Assembly (NCBI GenBank): GCA_051880615.1
Contig: JBJEOH010000004.1
Location: forward strand, 1 to 64,000
Direction: 5' to 3'
DNA: 64,000 nucleotides
Source: UBA7067 sp051880615
Lineage (GTDB): Bacteria; Bacillota; Clostridia; Oscillospirales; Acutalibacteraceae
The notes under the pieces were generated by a model. It saw only the letters and a program-made list of their open reading frames with translations, did no database searches and was not told where the DNA came from. The stretch's first letter is position 1; each line of letters starts with the position of its first letter. Both the position numbers and the translations under genes were made by a program. This document shows positions 1 to 8,024 of the stretch, piece by piece.

Positions 1-147
1 TGCGTGAGCAAATTTGATGATAAGTTCATCAACTGCATCTGTATATCTTCCGTCTGCAATGAGTTTGTTTCTCAAATTGTTTAGACTGTCGATAATAACG
101 CTGTGCCCATAATCGTCAATCGCTAAGTAATATTTTTGCTTTCGCAT
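1..147 (-). CDS. Small conserved clostridial protein, C-terminus cut by window edge
   Basis: A minus-strand reading frame starts with ATG at 147 and runs off the left edge after 49 codons (MRKQKYYLAIDDYGHSVIID at the start). A strong GGAGGT ribosome site lies at 155-160 on the complementary strand, which fixes the start. The sequence resembles short proteins of unknown function, about 60-75 residues, that recur in Lachnospiraceae and Ruminococcaceae, often in accessory or conjugative regions; this likeness is from memory and was not searched. No catalytic motif is visible, so no function is assigned. Confidence 0.6.
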   Translation of the reverse strand, partial: MRKQKYYLAIDDYGHSVIIDSLNNLRNKLIADGRYTDAVDELIIKFAHA

Positions 148-225
148 ACGCTCGACCTCCTTTGTATCTACATTGTAACATGAGATTATCAAGATGACGA
201 ATGTACGATTTTATTTTTGAACATA

Positions 226-273
226 AAGAAAGACAGAGTAAAAAGCATTTTTGCCTTATACTCTGTCTTTCTT
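226..273. terminator. Bidirectional hairpin terminator
   Basis: Perfect 15-bp inverted repeat (arms 226-240 and 259-273, AAGAAAGACAGAGTA and its complement) around an 18-nt loop. It lies downstream of the DUF4179 gene and upstream of the small edge gene, both on the minus strand. The arms are A/T-rich at the outer ends, so it can work in either direction. Confidence 0.6.
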
Positions 274-332
274 GCTTTTGCAATGCCCATAAAGTTTTAT
301 TTTTAAGTGTTTTTCAAATTACTTCCTTATGT

Positions 333-387
333 GGCGTTAGCATTTCGGGCTACCCGGTTTTTTTCCGGGGTTGTTAATGCGTCAGCC
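333..387. other. Structured intergenic hairpin element of unknown type
   Basis: Nested complementary segments: GGC (333-335) with GCC (385-387), GCATT (340-344) with AATGC (376-380), and ACCCGG (352-357) with CCGGGG (365-370), closed by a run of seven T. A 4x4 internal loop separates the first two helices. It sits just downstream of the stop of the DUF4179 gene. It could be that gene's terminator, a small structured RNA or a copy of an intergenic repeat; it does not match an RNA class known to me. Confidence 0.35.
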
Positions 388-411
388 CCTTGCATAATAC
401 AGGTTTTGATT

Positions 412-1773
412 TTATTTGCTGTAAACAATATCTCCGTTAATCATAACGGTTTTGATTTCTCTTGTATCAATTACGTTAATTTCCGGCAGTATAGGCGCAC
501 CGACTACGGTTGAAAAATTAAGCGGAAGCTTTTCCTCGTAATAATCTGCGTTTCCATCCTCTCCAACGCCTGCTCCGCCACCCACGAAGGGATAGAGATA
601 GTAAACAGTACCGTCGTCTAATATAATCTTGGAGTTTTCTTCCCAGCCGACATCCTTAAAGCAATGGTAATTATTTTCCTCTTCTGACCAACCTGATTCC
701 TCGACTACCTTTTTATCGCACTGACCGTAAAGATAAACAGAAAACGGAGTTATTTCCATTTTCACCTTATCAGTGATAGGCTCAACAACATTCGGAGCGT
801 CTTCAACTGTCAGCTCCTTGCTGATGTTGCCGTCTGATTCGTAGTTGAGGTCAAAGCTGATTTCAAAGGGAAGATCAAATTTTTTTATATCGCACCAACT
901 GTACTTTATCTTTTGACCGCTTTCTATAGATCTGCAGTCGTCTTCTGTAATGCCGAGCTCCTGCATACGCTTATCAATCAGCTCTTCATCAAAAGGCTCT
1001 TTATCATCAAAATCCGAAAATGCTTTTCCCGCATAATCTACCTCATAAATAACCTCATGAATATTATAGGCTCCAACGCCCTCGCTTGTAACAGTCAGTC
1101 TTCCGTCCTTAAGATCTCCCCCTGATATTATGCTGAAAACAAACAGCTTAAGGCTCTTGTTATCTTCACTGAGCGAATACTTTATCGTATTTAGCGCTTG
1201 CACACCGCCGTCATTGCCGCTTGATGAATTACCGTTTTTGTCCATATATACGGCGCTGCAGGCAAGGTAGTCATAAAAGGTTTTATCCTCTGGCATAGGA
1301 TCCGGCCGCTCATTAATCCAGCAAAACGGATCTTCGTAATCCTCATCAATAACCGCACTGCCGTCTTTCTTGGTAATTTCAATTGCCGAGTAAAGCTTTT
1401 CGCCGTCACCTGTAACGCCGAGCAGTTCAACATTCAGGCTGTCGTCACAGCTGATAAGCTCCACATTTCCGCCGTCATAAAGTCCTGCGGAATTCATACC
1501 GCTGTTGTTGTTAAAAAGCTCTTTGAAAGCACTCTGCACACTTCCTGTTGCAAAGGCTCCGACTGTGCCTGCAAGTACTATTGCAGCCGCAATAAGAATT
1601 GTTATTATCTTCTTGCTGAATTTCTTTTTGCCGTTTTTATCATCAATACGCATAAGCACTTCTCCCTTGATTTTTTCAACGTCTATATCAATACTTTCAC
1701 AGGCGTTGAATTCATCTGTATTCATAAGTTCGTCGTCAAATTCGTCAAAAACTTTCTTGAATGTAGTTTTCAT
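412..1773 (-). CDS. DUF4179 membrane protein, probable anti-sigma factor
   Basis: A 453-residue protein with a hydrophilic cytoplasmic N-terminus (1-53), one membrane segment at about 54-76 and a long extracytoplasmic domain. This is the layout of DUF4179 proteins, which are encoded directly after ECF sigma factors and are thought to hold them at the membrane. The ATG overlaps the stop of the sigma gene (ATGA), so the two are translationally coupled. The likely role is to bind the sigma factor with the acidic N-terminal part and to receive an envelope signal with the external domain; the signal is unknown. Anti-sigma activity is inferred from gene order and topology, not from a recognised ZAS motif. 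Confidence 0.75.
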   Translation of the reverse strand: MKTTFKKVFDEFDDELMNTDEFNACESIDIDVEKIKGEVLMRIDDKNGKKKFSKKIITILIAAAIVLAGTVGAFATGSVQSAFKELFNNNSGMNSAGLYDGGNVELISCDDSLNVELLGVTGDGEKLYSAIEITKKDGSAVIDEDYEDPFCWINERPDPMPEDKTFYDYLACSAVYMDKNGNSSSGNDGGVQALNTIKYSLSEDNKSLKLFVFSIISGGDLKDGRLTVTSEGVGAYNIHEVIYEVDYAGKAFSDFDDKEPFDEELIDKRMQELGITEDDCRSIESGQKIKYSWCDIKKFDLPFEISFDLNYESDGNISKELTVEDAPNVVEPITDKVKMEITPFSVYLYGQCDKKVVEESGWSEEENNYHCFKDVGWEENSKIILDDGTVYYLYPFVGGGAGVGEDGNADYYEEKLPLNFSTVVGAPILPEINVIDTREIKTVMINGDIVYSK

Positions 1774-2312
1774 AGTGTATAACTCCTTTCAATCAGTTTT
1801 GCTTTAATTTTATTGCGGGTTCGCCTGAGCTTGGATTTCACAGTTTCAATGTTCATTTCCATAGCCTCAGCAATCTGTGAAACAGTCTGATAATAATAGT
1901 AGTACCGTATCAGAATTTCCCTGTCGGGCAATTCTATTTCTCTGATAATCTCACGAAGCTCCCTGTGTATGTCCTTTTTCTCGGTTTCGTCCGCAATCGA
2001 AAAATCATCCTCGGGGTCGTAGTCATCAATATTGAGAACAGTTCCTTTTCTGTTTACTGCTATTTTATTAAGTGTGCGGGTTTTAGCAATACAGCAGATA
2101 TATCCTTTCAGCTTGCCCTCCTGCACTTTATCCGCATTATTCCAAAGTGTAACAAACACATCAGAAACAGTTTCCTCAATATCTTCTTTTGTAAGACTGC
2201 CTCTTGAGATATTGTTTATAACCGTTGCTACAAGACGTGAATATTGCTCTATTACAGCTTCCAATGCTTTTTCGTCGTGTTTTTTCAGTTTCAGCAAAAG
2301 CTTGTCCCTCAA
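1770..2312 (-). CDS. ECF-family RNA polymerase sigma factor
   Basis: About 180 residues. Region 2 lies near residues 18-85 (the DIEETVSDVFVTLWNNADKV stretch carries core-binding and -10 recognition helices). Region 4 is near 120-172, with LPDREILIRYYYYYQTVSQI leading into the helix-turn-helix. The start is placed at TTG (2312-2310) because AGAGAGGGTG lies 5-9 nt upstream; an earlier TTG at 2363 has no ribosome site and falls inside a palindrome. Its stop overlaps the start of the DUF4179 gene. It probably directs a small envelope-stress regulon including itself. Confidence 0.85.
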   Translation of the reverse strand: MRDKLLLKLKKHDEKALEAVIEQYSRLVATVINNISRGSLTKEDIEETVSDVFVTLWNNADKVQEGKLKGYICCIAKTRTLNKIAVNRKGTVLNIDDYDPEDDFSIADETEKKDIHRELREIIREIELPDREILIRYYYYYQTVSQIAEAMEMNIETVKSKLRRTRNKIKAKLIERSYTL

Positions 2313-2689
2313 TACTTTCACCCTCTCTTTTTTGTTTTGAAGCGCTTCTATTAATAATAACAATTAATTGTTGGATTTGGGTGCATATTTTTGAAATTTA
2401 TGTTATTTTCTCAATAATTTTTGTGGTGACAGGAATGTCGATTACATCAATCAAAAAAAACAAATTAAGCTAAATGCCAAATTTCAAAGGCATAAAAAAT
2501 GTTATAACGGGGATGGAAATCTTACAGAGAGTACATTTATAGCAAAATCTTTGGGTAGACGCATAACATTAGTAAATTTCAATTAAGCGATTATTGCTAA
2601 ATTGAAGTGTGATGATTTGTACAATACAAACTACAAAATCGTCATCTTATGTTATGCATCTGCCGACTTTATTTTTGCTCAAAAACAAG
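2313..2689. other. Intergenic region upstream of the sigma operon
   Basis: About 380 bases without a convincing gene. The only marked structure is a perfect 14-bp palindrome, AACAATTAATTGTT, at 2359-2372, about 50 bp upstream of the sigma factor start, where an operator or promoter would be expected. No clear sigma-A promoter could be picked for the minus strand. Confidence 0.4.
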
Positions 2690-2715
2690 AAAAAGCCCGA
2701 TTTAATCGGACTTTT
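2690..2715 (-). terminator. Terminator of tRNA-Leu
   Basis: On the minus strand, directly after the tRNA 3' end, AAGTCCGAT and ATCGGGCTT form a 9-bp stem with a tiny loop, followed by a T-rich tract (TTTTTC). This is a standard intrinsic terminator. Confidence 0.8.
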
Positions 2716-2720
2716 CAGGG

Positions 2721-2805
2721 TGGTGCGGGCGACAGGACTTGAACCTGCACATCGGTTGACACTAGAACCTAAATCTAGCGCGTCTGCCAATTCCGCCACG
2801 CCCGC
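2721..2805 (-). tRNA. tRNA-Leu (anticodon UAG)
   Basis: An 85-nt class II tRNA with encoded CCA. The acceptor strands are GCGGGCG and CGCCCGC plus A; the anticodon arm is CTAGA-TTTAGGT-TCTAG, giving anticodon TAG. A long variable arm follows, and the T arm contains GGTTCAAGTCC. The 3' end including CCA is at 2721. It reads CUA and, by wobble, other CUN leucine codons. A terminator follows and a 7-bp tandem repeat lies just upstream. Confidence 0.97.
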
Positions 2806-2813
2806 AAATTTAT

Positions 2814-2841
2814 AAAATGCAAAATGCAAAGTGCATAATGC
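2814..2841. repeat. Short 7-bp tandem repeat
   Basis: Four imperfect copies of AAAATGC (AAAATGC, AAAATGC, AAAGTGC, ATAATGC) lie 8 bp upstream of the tRNA-Leu 5' end. Similar TGCATTTTGCATT strings are common around tRNA and intergenic sites in related genomes. They may take part in the tRNA promoter or be neutral slippage products. Confidence 0.55.
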
Positions 2842-2882
2842 ATAATTATTTAATTATATTCTGCATTTTCACGCCGTTAAAA

Positions 2883-3287
2883 TCAATACCCGTGATCCTT
2901 ATGCTCCCAGCTGCCGTTTCTATTTCGTACCAAAATCCAGTTCCAGCCTGATTGTGTGCTATAAGGCTCTAATGAACCATCACCGCCTGTTGAATCCACA
3001 TAGAAATCCGACAACAACATTATTGCTTCATCGGCATCATATTGTTTTGCCCATTCTTTAAATTCGTCGGCATATTCATCGCCTGCATAATGTATTTCAG
3101 TTAATTTGCAGCCGTTGAAATTCCACTTAAAATAGCTGATAGCTGTGTTGATTGCGGAATCAATATCATTTTGAGAATAAATGTCCGAACCCACAGAGGT
3201 AATCTTAACTTCCGATACATTTCCTCCGCAGGAGCACAGGAAAAGTATTACAAAAATCAGTAAACCGACAGATAAAAATCTTTTCAT
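2883..3287 (-). CDS. Small secreted lipoprotein of unknown function
   Basis: A 134-residue protein. MKRF, a hydrophobic stretch and the lipobox LCSC (mature Cys near residue 19) show a type II signal peptide, so the product should be lipid-anchored on the outer face of the membrane. The mature part has a small alpha/beta fold with several Trp and Tyr (YFKWNFNGCKLTEIHY, SGWNWILVRN) that resembles DUF4829-like proteins, a weak likeness. The start at 3287 is chosen because GAGGTG lies 10 nt upstream; an ATG 18 nt further upstream overlaps that site. No partner gene is adjacent. Confidence 0.7.
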   Translation of the reverse strand: MKRFLSVGLLIFVILFLCSCGGNVSEVKITSVGSDIYSQNDIDSAINTAISYFKWNFNGCKLTEIHYAGDEYADEFKEWAKQYDADEAIMLLSDFYVDSTGGDGSLEPYSTQSGWNWILVRNRNGSWEHKDHGY

Positions 3288-3397
3288 TAGCTCAGAACAC
3301 CTCATTCATTATACAACAGCCTTAAGCAAAATGCAAGTAATCAGCGTTTAAGAAATGAATTTCCTGAAAAATAAAACGAACAAGAAGTATGCGACCG

Positions 3398-3430
3398 TAT
3401 GCCGACCCATTTTAACAGCGAGTCGGCATA
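3398..3430. terminator. Hairpin downstream of rpiB
   Basis: A 9-bp perfect stem (TATGCCGAC / GTCGGCATA) with a 15-nt loop, 12 bases past the rpiB stop. The T-run (GGTTTTT) is on the plus-strand side only, so as a terminator for the minus-strand rpiB it is imperfect. Confidence 0.4.
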
Positions 3431-3441
3431 TTCGGTTTTTA

Positions 3442-3882
3442 TCAGTTCTCGTTTTCTATATCCGTTATCATCTGCACTCTTTTGATATGGCGGTCACCGT
3501 CAAACGGAGTTTCAATGAATATTTTTGTGAATTTAACAGCCTGCTCCTCGGATATAACTCTGCCGCCCATTGCGATTATGTTTGCATCATTGTGGCGGCG
3601 GGTCATCTCTGCGCAGAACTCGTTTGTAACAACAGCGGCTCTTATGCCCTTTACCTTGTTAGCCGCTATTGAAATTCCGATACCCGTACCGCAGCACAAT
3701 ACTCCCTTTTCACATTCACCGCTTGCTACTGCATCGGCAACTTTTTTTGCATATATGGGATAATCAACCGATTCCTCGCTGTAAGTGCCGAAATCGTTAT
3801 ATTCTATTCCGCTTTCCTCAAGATACTTTTTGATCGCTTCCTTAATGGCGTACCCGCCGTGATCGCATCCAAGTGCTATCAT
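3442..3882 (-). CDS. rpiB: Ribose-5-phosphate isomerase B
   Basis: A 146-residue RpiB/LacAB-family isomerase that interconverts ribose 5-phosphate and ribulose 5-phosphate in the pentose phosphate pathway. The N-terminal GCDHGGYAIK motif (residues 5-14) and the active-site segment CCGTGIGISIAANK (residues 64-77) with the catalytic Cys are both present. Length is typical (about 145-150). Its ATG overlaps the stop of tsaB (ATGA), so it is the last gene of the fhs-tsaE-tsaB-rpiB run. It takes the place usually held by rimI after tsaB. Confidence 0.95.
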   Translation of the reverse strand: MIALGCDHGGYAIKEAIKKYLEESGIEYNDFGTYSEESVDYPIYAKKVADAVASGECEKGVLCCGTGIGISIAANKVKGIRAAVVTNEFCAEMTRRHNDANIIAMGGRVISEEQAVKFTKIFIETPFDGDRHIKRVQMITDIENEN

Positions 3883-4604
3883 TTCTTCTCCCCCTTATTT
3901 CTGGCAATCAGCTCTCGTTCCGCCTGCGACAAGCGCAGATATGACGGCATAAGTGCTGCTGCGCTGACTGCTGCGCTGACTGTTTCGCTGTTATTATACT
4001 TTTTTATCGCAACCGCCGCAACTGATGATGCCTTTTGAAAACGCAGACTGTCAGGCGACAGTTTGACATTACTGTTTTTATCGGCAAGCATACTGTATGC
4101 AAGAGCCGCACCGTCACCGACAAGGATTATATCGCCGCTGATATTCTGAAGCTCCTCGCCGAGCTTGTCAACCATTATAGCTCTGTCGTCACACAGTCTT
4201 GTTATCTCGCCGTTTTTAACCTTGAATAACGCATTGTAAAACTGCTTGCAACGGGCATCCATAACAGCGCAGATTGTGTACTCACCTGTCGGCGGCAGAT
4301 TATACGCCATCGCCTCAAGTGTTGATACTGCAATACACTTTTTGTCGAGTGCCGCAGCAATTCCCTTAACGCAGCTGACAGCAATGCGAAGTCCCGTAAA
4401 GGAACCCGGTCCTGCCGACACTGCAAGAGCGTCAACATCTTCAAGCTTGCAATTAGATGCTTGTAATAGCTGCTGAGTCATCGGCATCAGGGTTGCGCTG
4501 TGAGTAAGACCGACATTCAGGAATGTTTCAGCCAGCAGCTTACCATCCTCAACCAATGCGACAGATGCGGAAACCGCAGATGAATCAAATGCTAAAATTT
4601 TCAT
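3879..4604 (-). CDS. tsaB: tRNA threonylcarbamoyladenosine biosynthesis protein TsaB
   Basis: A 241-residue member of the ASKHA-fold TsaB family. It starts MKILAFDSSAVSASVAL and carries the conserved SAGPGSFTGLRIAVS segment near residues 65-80. TsaB is the inactive paralogue of TsaD and, with TsaD and TsaE, makes the t6A modification at position 37 of ANN-decoding tRNAs. ATG at 4604 is chosen over an adjacent TTG because GGGGGAGAG is correctly spaced. It overlaps tsaE upstream and rpiB downstream, showing tight coupling. Confidence 0.93.
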   Translation of the reverse strand: MKILAFDSSAVSASVALVEDGKLLAETFLNVGLTHSATLMPMTQQLLQASNCKLEDVDALAVSAGPGSFTGLRIAVSCVKGIAAALDKKCIAVSTLEAMAYNLPPTGEYTICAVMDARCKQFYNALFKVKNGEITRLCDDRAIMVDKLGEELQNISGDIILVGDGAALAYSMLADKNSNVKLSPDSLRFQKASSVAAVAIKKYNNSETVSAAVSAAALMPSYLRLSQAERELIARNKGEKK

Positions 4605-5025
4605 CAAAGCTCTCCCCCTCTATCGTAATTACTCGGCTATTCTCATCTTCGCCGCGTTCAAGCCTGATAACAATGCTGTCCTCAGGCAGGGCATCAACAA
4701 TATTTTCACTCCACTCAATAATCAGAACGCCTGTGTCAAGATAATCAAAAAAGCCTATTGCATACAAATCGTCAATGCCGTTTATGCGGTACATATCAAA
4801 ATGATAGATTTTACATCTGCCCTCATACTCATTGACAAGCGCAAATGTCGGGCTTGAAACACAATCCTCTGCTCCAAGCCCTGCGGCAATCCCTCTTGTA
4901 ATTGCAGTCTTGCCCATACCGAGTCCGCCAAACATTGCAATTACCTCATTGCCCTTTAGTGTTTTTGCTATCCGCTGTCCGAGCTGTTCTGTCGCTTCGG
5001 GCGAGTCGGAATAATACTTTATCAT
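4585..5025 (-). CDS. tsaE: tRNA threonylcarbamoyladenosine biosynthesis ATPase TsaE
   Basis: A 146-residue P-loop ATPase of the YjeE/TsaE family. The Walker A motif is GGLGMGKTAITRG at about residues 33-45, followed by the SSPTFALVNEYEG switch region and the Walker B-like HFDMYRI motif. TsaE binds TsaB-TsaD and is required for turnover in t6A synthesis. The ATG at 5025 follows a TTG by one codon. It lies 20 bp after fhs and overlaps tsaB by about 20 bp, so these genes are very likely cotranscribed. Confidence 0.94.
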   Translation of the reverse strand: MIKYYSDSPEATEQLGQRIAKTLKGNEVIAMFGGLGMGKTAITRGIAAGLGAEDCVSSPTFALVNEYEGRCKIYHFDMYRINGIDDLYAIGFFDYLDTGVLIIEWSENIVDALPEDSIVIRLERGEDENSRVITIEGESFDENFSI

Positions 5026-5044
5026 CAAATAATCATCTCTGGTT

Positions 5045-6712
5045 TTAGAATAAGCCTGAAATCACGCCGCTGTCGTCAACATCTATTCTCTCGGCGGCAG
5101 GAAGCTTCGGAAGTCCCGGCATTGTCATAATGCTGCCGGTTAAAGCAACAACAAAACCTGCGCCGTTTGAAAGAGTCAGATCACGGACAGTAATTGTAAA
5201 ATCCTTTGGTGCGCCGAGAAGCGTAGGGTCGTCCGAAAGGCTGTACTGTGTTTTTGCAACGCATACAGGAAGTGAATTACCGCCGAGCTTTTCAATCTCC
5301 TTAAGAGCTTTTTCAGCCTGCGCGGTAAACACAACATTGCTTGCGTGATAGATTTTTGTTGCAATCGCACCCAGCTTTTCTTTGATTGTAAGGCTATTAT
5401 CATAGCAGAAGTGGAAGTCGTTCGGCTTTTCACAGGCTTCAACAACCTTTTGTGCAAGCTGAGTTCCACCTTCTCCGCCTTTAGAGAACACCTCTGACAA
5501 AGCAAAGTCTGCGCCGTTTTCATGGCAGTATTTTTCAATATATTCAAGCTCCGCGTCGGAATCGGTCGGGAACTTATTGATTGCAACAACAACAGGTACG
5601 CCGAAGCTCTTCATATTTTCAATGTGAACACCTAAATTACAGATACCTGCTTTAAGAGCATCTAAGTTTTCCTCGCCTACATTTGCCTTCGGAACGCCGC
5701 CGTTGTACTTAAGTGCACGGCAGGTTGCAACAACAACGATTGCGCTCGGTGTAAGACCTGCATAGCGGCACTTGATGTCGAGGAACTTCTCTGCACCGAG
5801 GTCAGAGCCGAAGCCAGCCTCAGTAATGCAGTAGTCGGCAAGCTTCAATGCAAGTTTTGTCGCTCTTACCGAGTTACAGCCGTGAGCGATATTTGCAAAA
5901 GGTCCGCCGTGCATAATTGCAGGAGTACCCTCTATAGTCTGAACAAGATTCGGCATAACAGCGTCCTTAAGGAGCGCCGCCATTGAACCCTGAGCGTTCA
6001 AATCTCTTGCATAAACAGGCTCACCGTCGAGGTTATACGCAACAAGAATTCTGCCGAGCCTGTCCTTCAAATCCTTAATATCGCTTGCAAGACAAAGAAT
6101 AGCCATAACCTCACTGGCTACCGTTATGATAAATCCGTCCTCTCGGGGAACTCCGTTGATTTTTCCGCCGAGTCCTACTACGATATTGCGGAGCGCACGA
6201 TCGTTCATATCAAGGCATCTTTTAATGAGTATTCTGCGCTGGTCGATTCTGAGCGAATTTCCCTGCTGAAGGTGGTTGTCAAGCATTGCGCAGAGCAGAT
6301 TGTTAGCAGAGGTAATAGCGTGCATATCGCCGGTGAAATGAAGATTGATGTCCTCCATCGGTAGCACCTGAGCGTATCCGCCGCCTGCCGCGCCGCCCTT
6401 GATACCGAAAACAGGTCCGAGTGACGGCTCACGCAGAGCAACGATAGCGTTCTTGCCAATCTTCGCCATAGCCTCACCAAGTCCTGCCGAGGTAGTTGTT
6501 TTGCCCTCACCTGCAGGAGTAGGATTGATAGCTGTTACAAGGATAAGCTTGCCGTCCTTGTTGTTCTTTACGCGTTCAAATAGGCATTCGTTAAGCTTTG
6601 CCTTATATCTTCCGTAAGGCTCAAGCTCCTCCTCTTTTATTCCGATTGAATCTGCGATCTCCTTAATAGGTCTGAGCTTTGTCTGCTGGGCTATTTCGAT
6701 ATCTGTTAACAT
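5045..6712 (-). CDS. fhs: Formate--tetrahydrofolate ligase
   Basis: A 555-residue FTHFS that joins formate to tetrahydrofolate with ATP, giving 10-formyl-THF; it serves one-carbon supply for purines and, in acetogens, the Wood-Ljungdahl methyl branch. The ATP-binding PTPAGEGKTTTSAGLGEAMA segment lies near residues 42-61. Conserved stretches such as REPSLGPVFGIKGGAAGGGY and FANIAHGCNSV are present. Length matches the family (about 556). ATG at 6712 is fixed by AGGAGG 8 nt upstream; longer versions of the frame have no ribosome site. A TTGTTA-17-TATAAT promoter stands upstream. The tsaE-tsaB-rpiB genes follow. Confidence 0.97.
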   Translation of the reverse strand: MLTDIEIAQQTKLRPIKEIADSIGIKEEELEPYGRYKAKLNECLFERVKNNKDGKLILVTAINPTPAGEGKTTTSAGLGEAMAKIGKNAIVALREPSLGPVFGIKGGAAGGGYAQVLPMEDINLHFTGDMHAITSANNLLCAMLDNHLQQGNSLRIDQRRILIKRCLDMNDRALRNIVVGLGGKINGVPREDGFIITVASEVMAILCLASDIKDLKDRLGRILVAYNLDGEPVYARDLNAQGSMAALLKDAVMPNLVQTIEGTPAIMHGGPFANIAHGCNSVRATKLALKLADYCITEAGFGSDLGAEKFLDIKCRYAGLTPSAIVVVATCRALKYNGGVPKANVGEENLDALKAGICNLGVHIENMKSFGVPVVVAINKFPTDSDAELEYIEKYCHENGADFALSEVFSKGGEGGTQLAQKVVEACEKPNDFHFCYDNSLTIKEKLGAIATKIYHASNVVFTAQAEKALKEIEKLGGNSLPVCVAKTQYSLSDDPTLLGAPKDFTITVRDLTLSNGAGFVVALTGSIMTMPGLPKLPAAERIDVDDSGVISGLF

Positions 6713-6758
6713 TTCCGTTCCTCCTATATATTTATTAATATGGGATAAAGCTAAAAAA

Positions 6759-6787
6759 ATTATATCATAAAGCCATATCTTTAACAA
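6759..6787 (-). promoter_or_regulatory. Sigma-A promoter of fhs
   Basis: On the minus strand TTGTTA (6787-6782) is followed after 17 bp by TATAAT (6764-6759), about 47 bp upstream of the fhs start codon. Spacing and hexamers fit the vegetative sigma consensus. Confidence 0.7.
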
Positions 6788-6811
6788 GAGCTAATTTATG
6801 AATAAAGCGCA

Positions 6812-6855
6812 TAAAAAGCAGCGCCGAATTTCTGCTTTTACAGTTCGGCGCTTGC
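6812..6855 (-). terminator. Terminator of leuB
   Basis: Arms AGCGCCGAA (6820-6828) and TTCGGCGCT (6844-6852) form a GC-rich stem. Read on the minus strand it is followed by GCTTTTTAT. It lies 20 bp past the leuB stop and upstream of the fhs promoter. Confidence 0.85.
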
Positions 6856-6874
6856 TGTGATTTGCTTTATTTTA

Positions 6875-7945
6875 TTAAAGGAGCGAGCAGACAACATCGC
6901 CCATTTCCTTACAATTAACCTTCTTTGTACCCTCAGTGTAGATATCGGGTGTTCTGTAGGTTTCAAGAGCCTTTGCAACAGCGTTTTCGATTGCGTCTGC
7001 AGCCTCAGGCTGGTCGAGTGAATGCTTGAGCATCATTGCAACGGAGAGGATTGTTGCAAGCGGATTTGCAATGCCAAGACCTGCAATGTCAGGAGCAGAG
7101 CCGTGGATAGGCTCATAAAGACCCGCTTTCTTCTCGTTAAGGCTTGCGGATGCGAGCATACCGATTGAGCCGCTGATCATTGAAGCCTCATCAGAGAGAA
7201 TGTCGCCGAAGATGTTAGATGTAACGATAACATCAAACTGACCCGGATTGCGAACAAGCTGCATTGCGCAGTTATCAACATAAAGGTGGTTAAGCTCAAC
7301 CTCAGGATAATCCTTTGAAACTCTGATAACAGTTTCTCTCCAGAGTCTTGATGACTCAAGAACATTTGCCTTGTCAACGCTTGTGAGCTTCTTATTTCTG
7401 TTCATAGCCATATCAAAAGCTACTCTTGCAATTCTCTCGATCTCGGGAACTGTATACATCTCTGTATCATATGCAGCAGAATTGCCGTCAACTTCTTTTC
7501 TGCCTCTTTCGCCGAAGTAGATACCGCCTGTAAGCTCTCTTACAACCATAATGTCAAGAGCCTTGCCGATGATTTCATCCTTAAGCGGTGACGCGTTTTT
7601 AAGCGGCTCAAAAATAACTGCAGGACGAAGGTTTGCAAAAAGTCCGAGAGCGCCTCTGATACCGAGAAGTCCTGCCTCAGGACGAAGATTACCCGGCAGA
7701 GTGTCCCACTTAGGACCGCCTACAGCGCCGAGAATTACAGAATCAGCAGCCTTACACTTTGCGACTGTTTCCTCCGGAAGAGGTACGCCTGTTGCGTCAA
7801 TAGCGCAGCCGCCGAGGAGAGCCTCCTCATATTCAACTGTGAAGTTGAATTTTTCGGCAGCCTTGTCAAGAACCTTAACTGCCTCGTTAACAATTTCAGG
7901 GCCTATACCGTCGCCCTTAAGTAAAACAAGCTTATAGTTTTTCAT
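6875..7945 (-). CDS. leuB: 3-isopropylmalate dehydrogenase
   Basis: A 356-residue NAD-dependent beta-decarboxylating dehydrogenase, the third enzyme of leucine biosynthesis. It has the family start KLVLLKGDGIGPEIV, the SVILGAVGGPKWD segment, the substrate-binding RELTGGIYFGERGRK motif and the C-terminal EPIHGSAPDIAGLGIANP cofactor region. It is flanked by a terminator and by no other leu gene, so leuA and leuCD must lie elsewhere. ATG at 7945 has AGGAGATAATTACT upstream. No T-box leader was seen in the roughly 80-bp upstream gap. Confidence 0.97.
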   Translation of the reverse strand: MKNYKLVLLKGDGIGPEIVNEAVKVLDKAAEKFNFTVEYEEALLGGCAIDATGVPLPEETVAKCKAADSVILGAVGGPKWDTLPGNLRPEAGLLGIRGALGLFANLRPAVIFEPLKNASPLKDEIIGKALDIMVVRELTGGIYFGERGRKEVDGNSAAYDTEMYTVPEIERIARVAFDMAMNRNKKLTSVDKANVLESSRLWRETVIRVSKDYPEVELNHLYVDNCAMQLVRNPGQFDVIVTSNIFGDILSDEASMISGSIGMLASASLNEKKAGLYEPIHGSAPDIAGLGIANPLATILSVAMMLKHSLDQPEAADAIENAVAKALETYRTPDIYTEGTKKVNCKEMGDVVCSLL

Positions 7946-8024
7946 AGTAATTATCTCCTCTGAATTTGATATTTTAAGTATGCCACAGCTTAAAAAATAA
8001 AAATGTAAACTATGCTACAATTTG

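Noticed and set aside
2609..2829. Short frames across tRNA-Leu on both strands
   Set aside because: They translate the tRNA and its terminator; such frames are a well-known artefact.
7946..8024. T-box or leader control before leuB
   Set aside because: The gap is under 80 bases and has neither the specifier loop nor the conserved T-box sequence.
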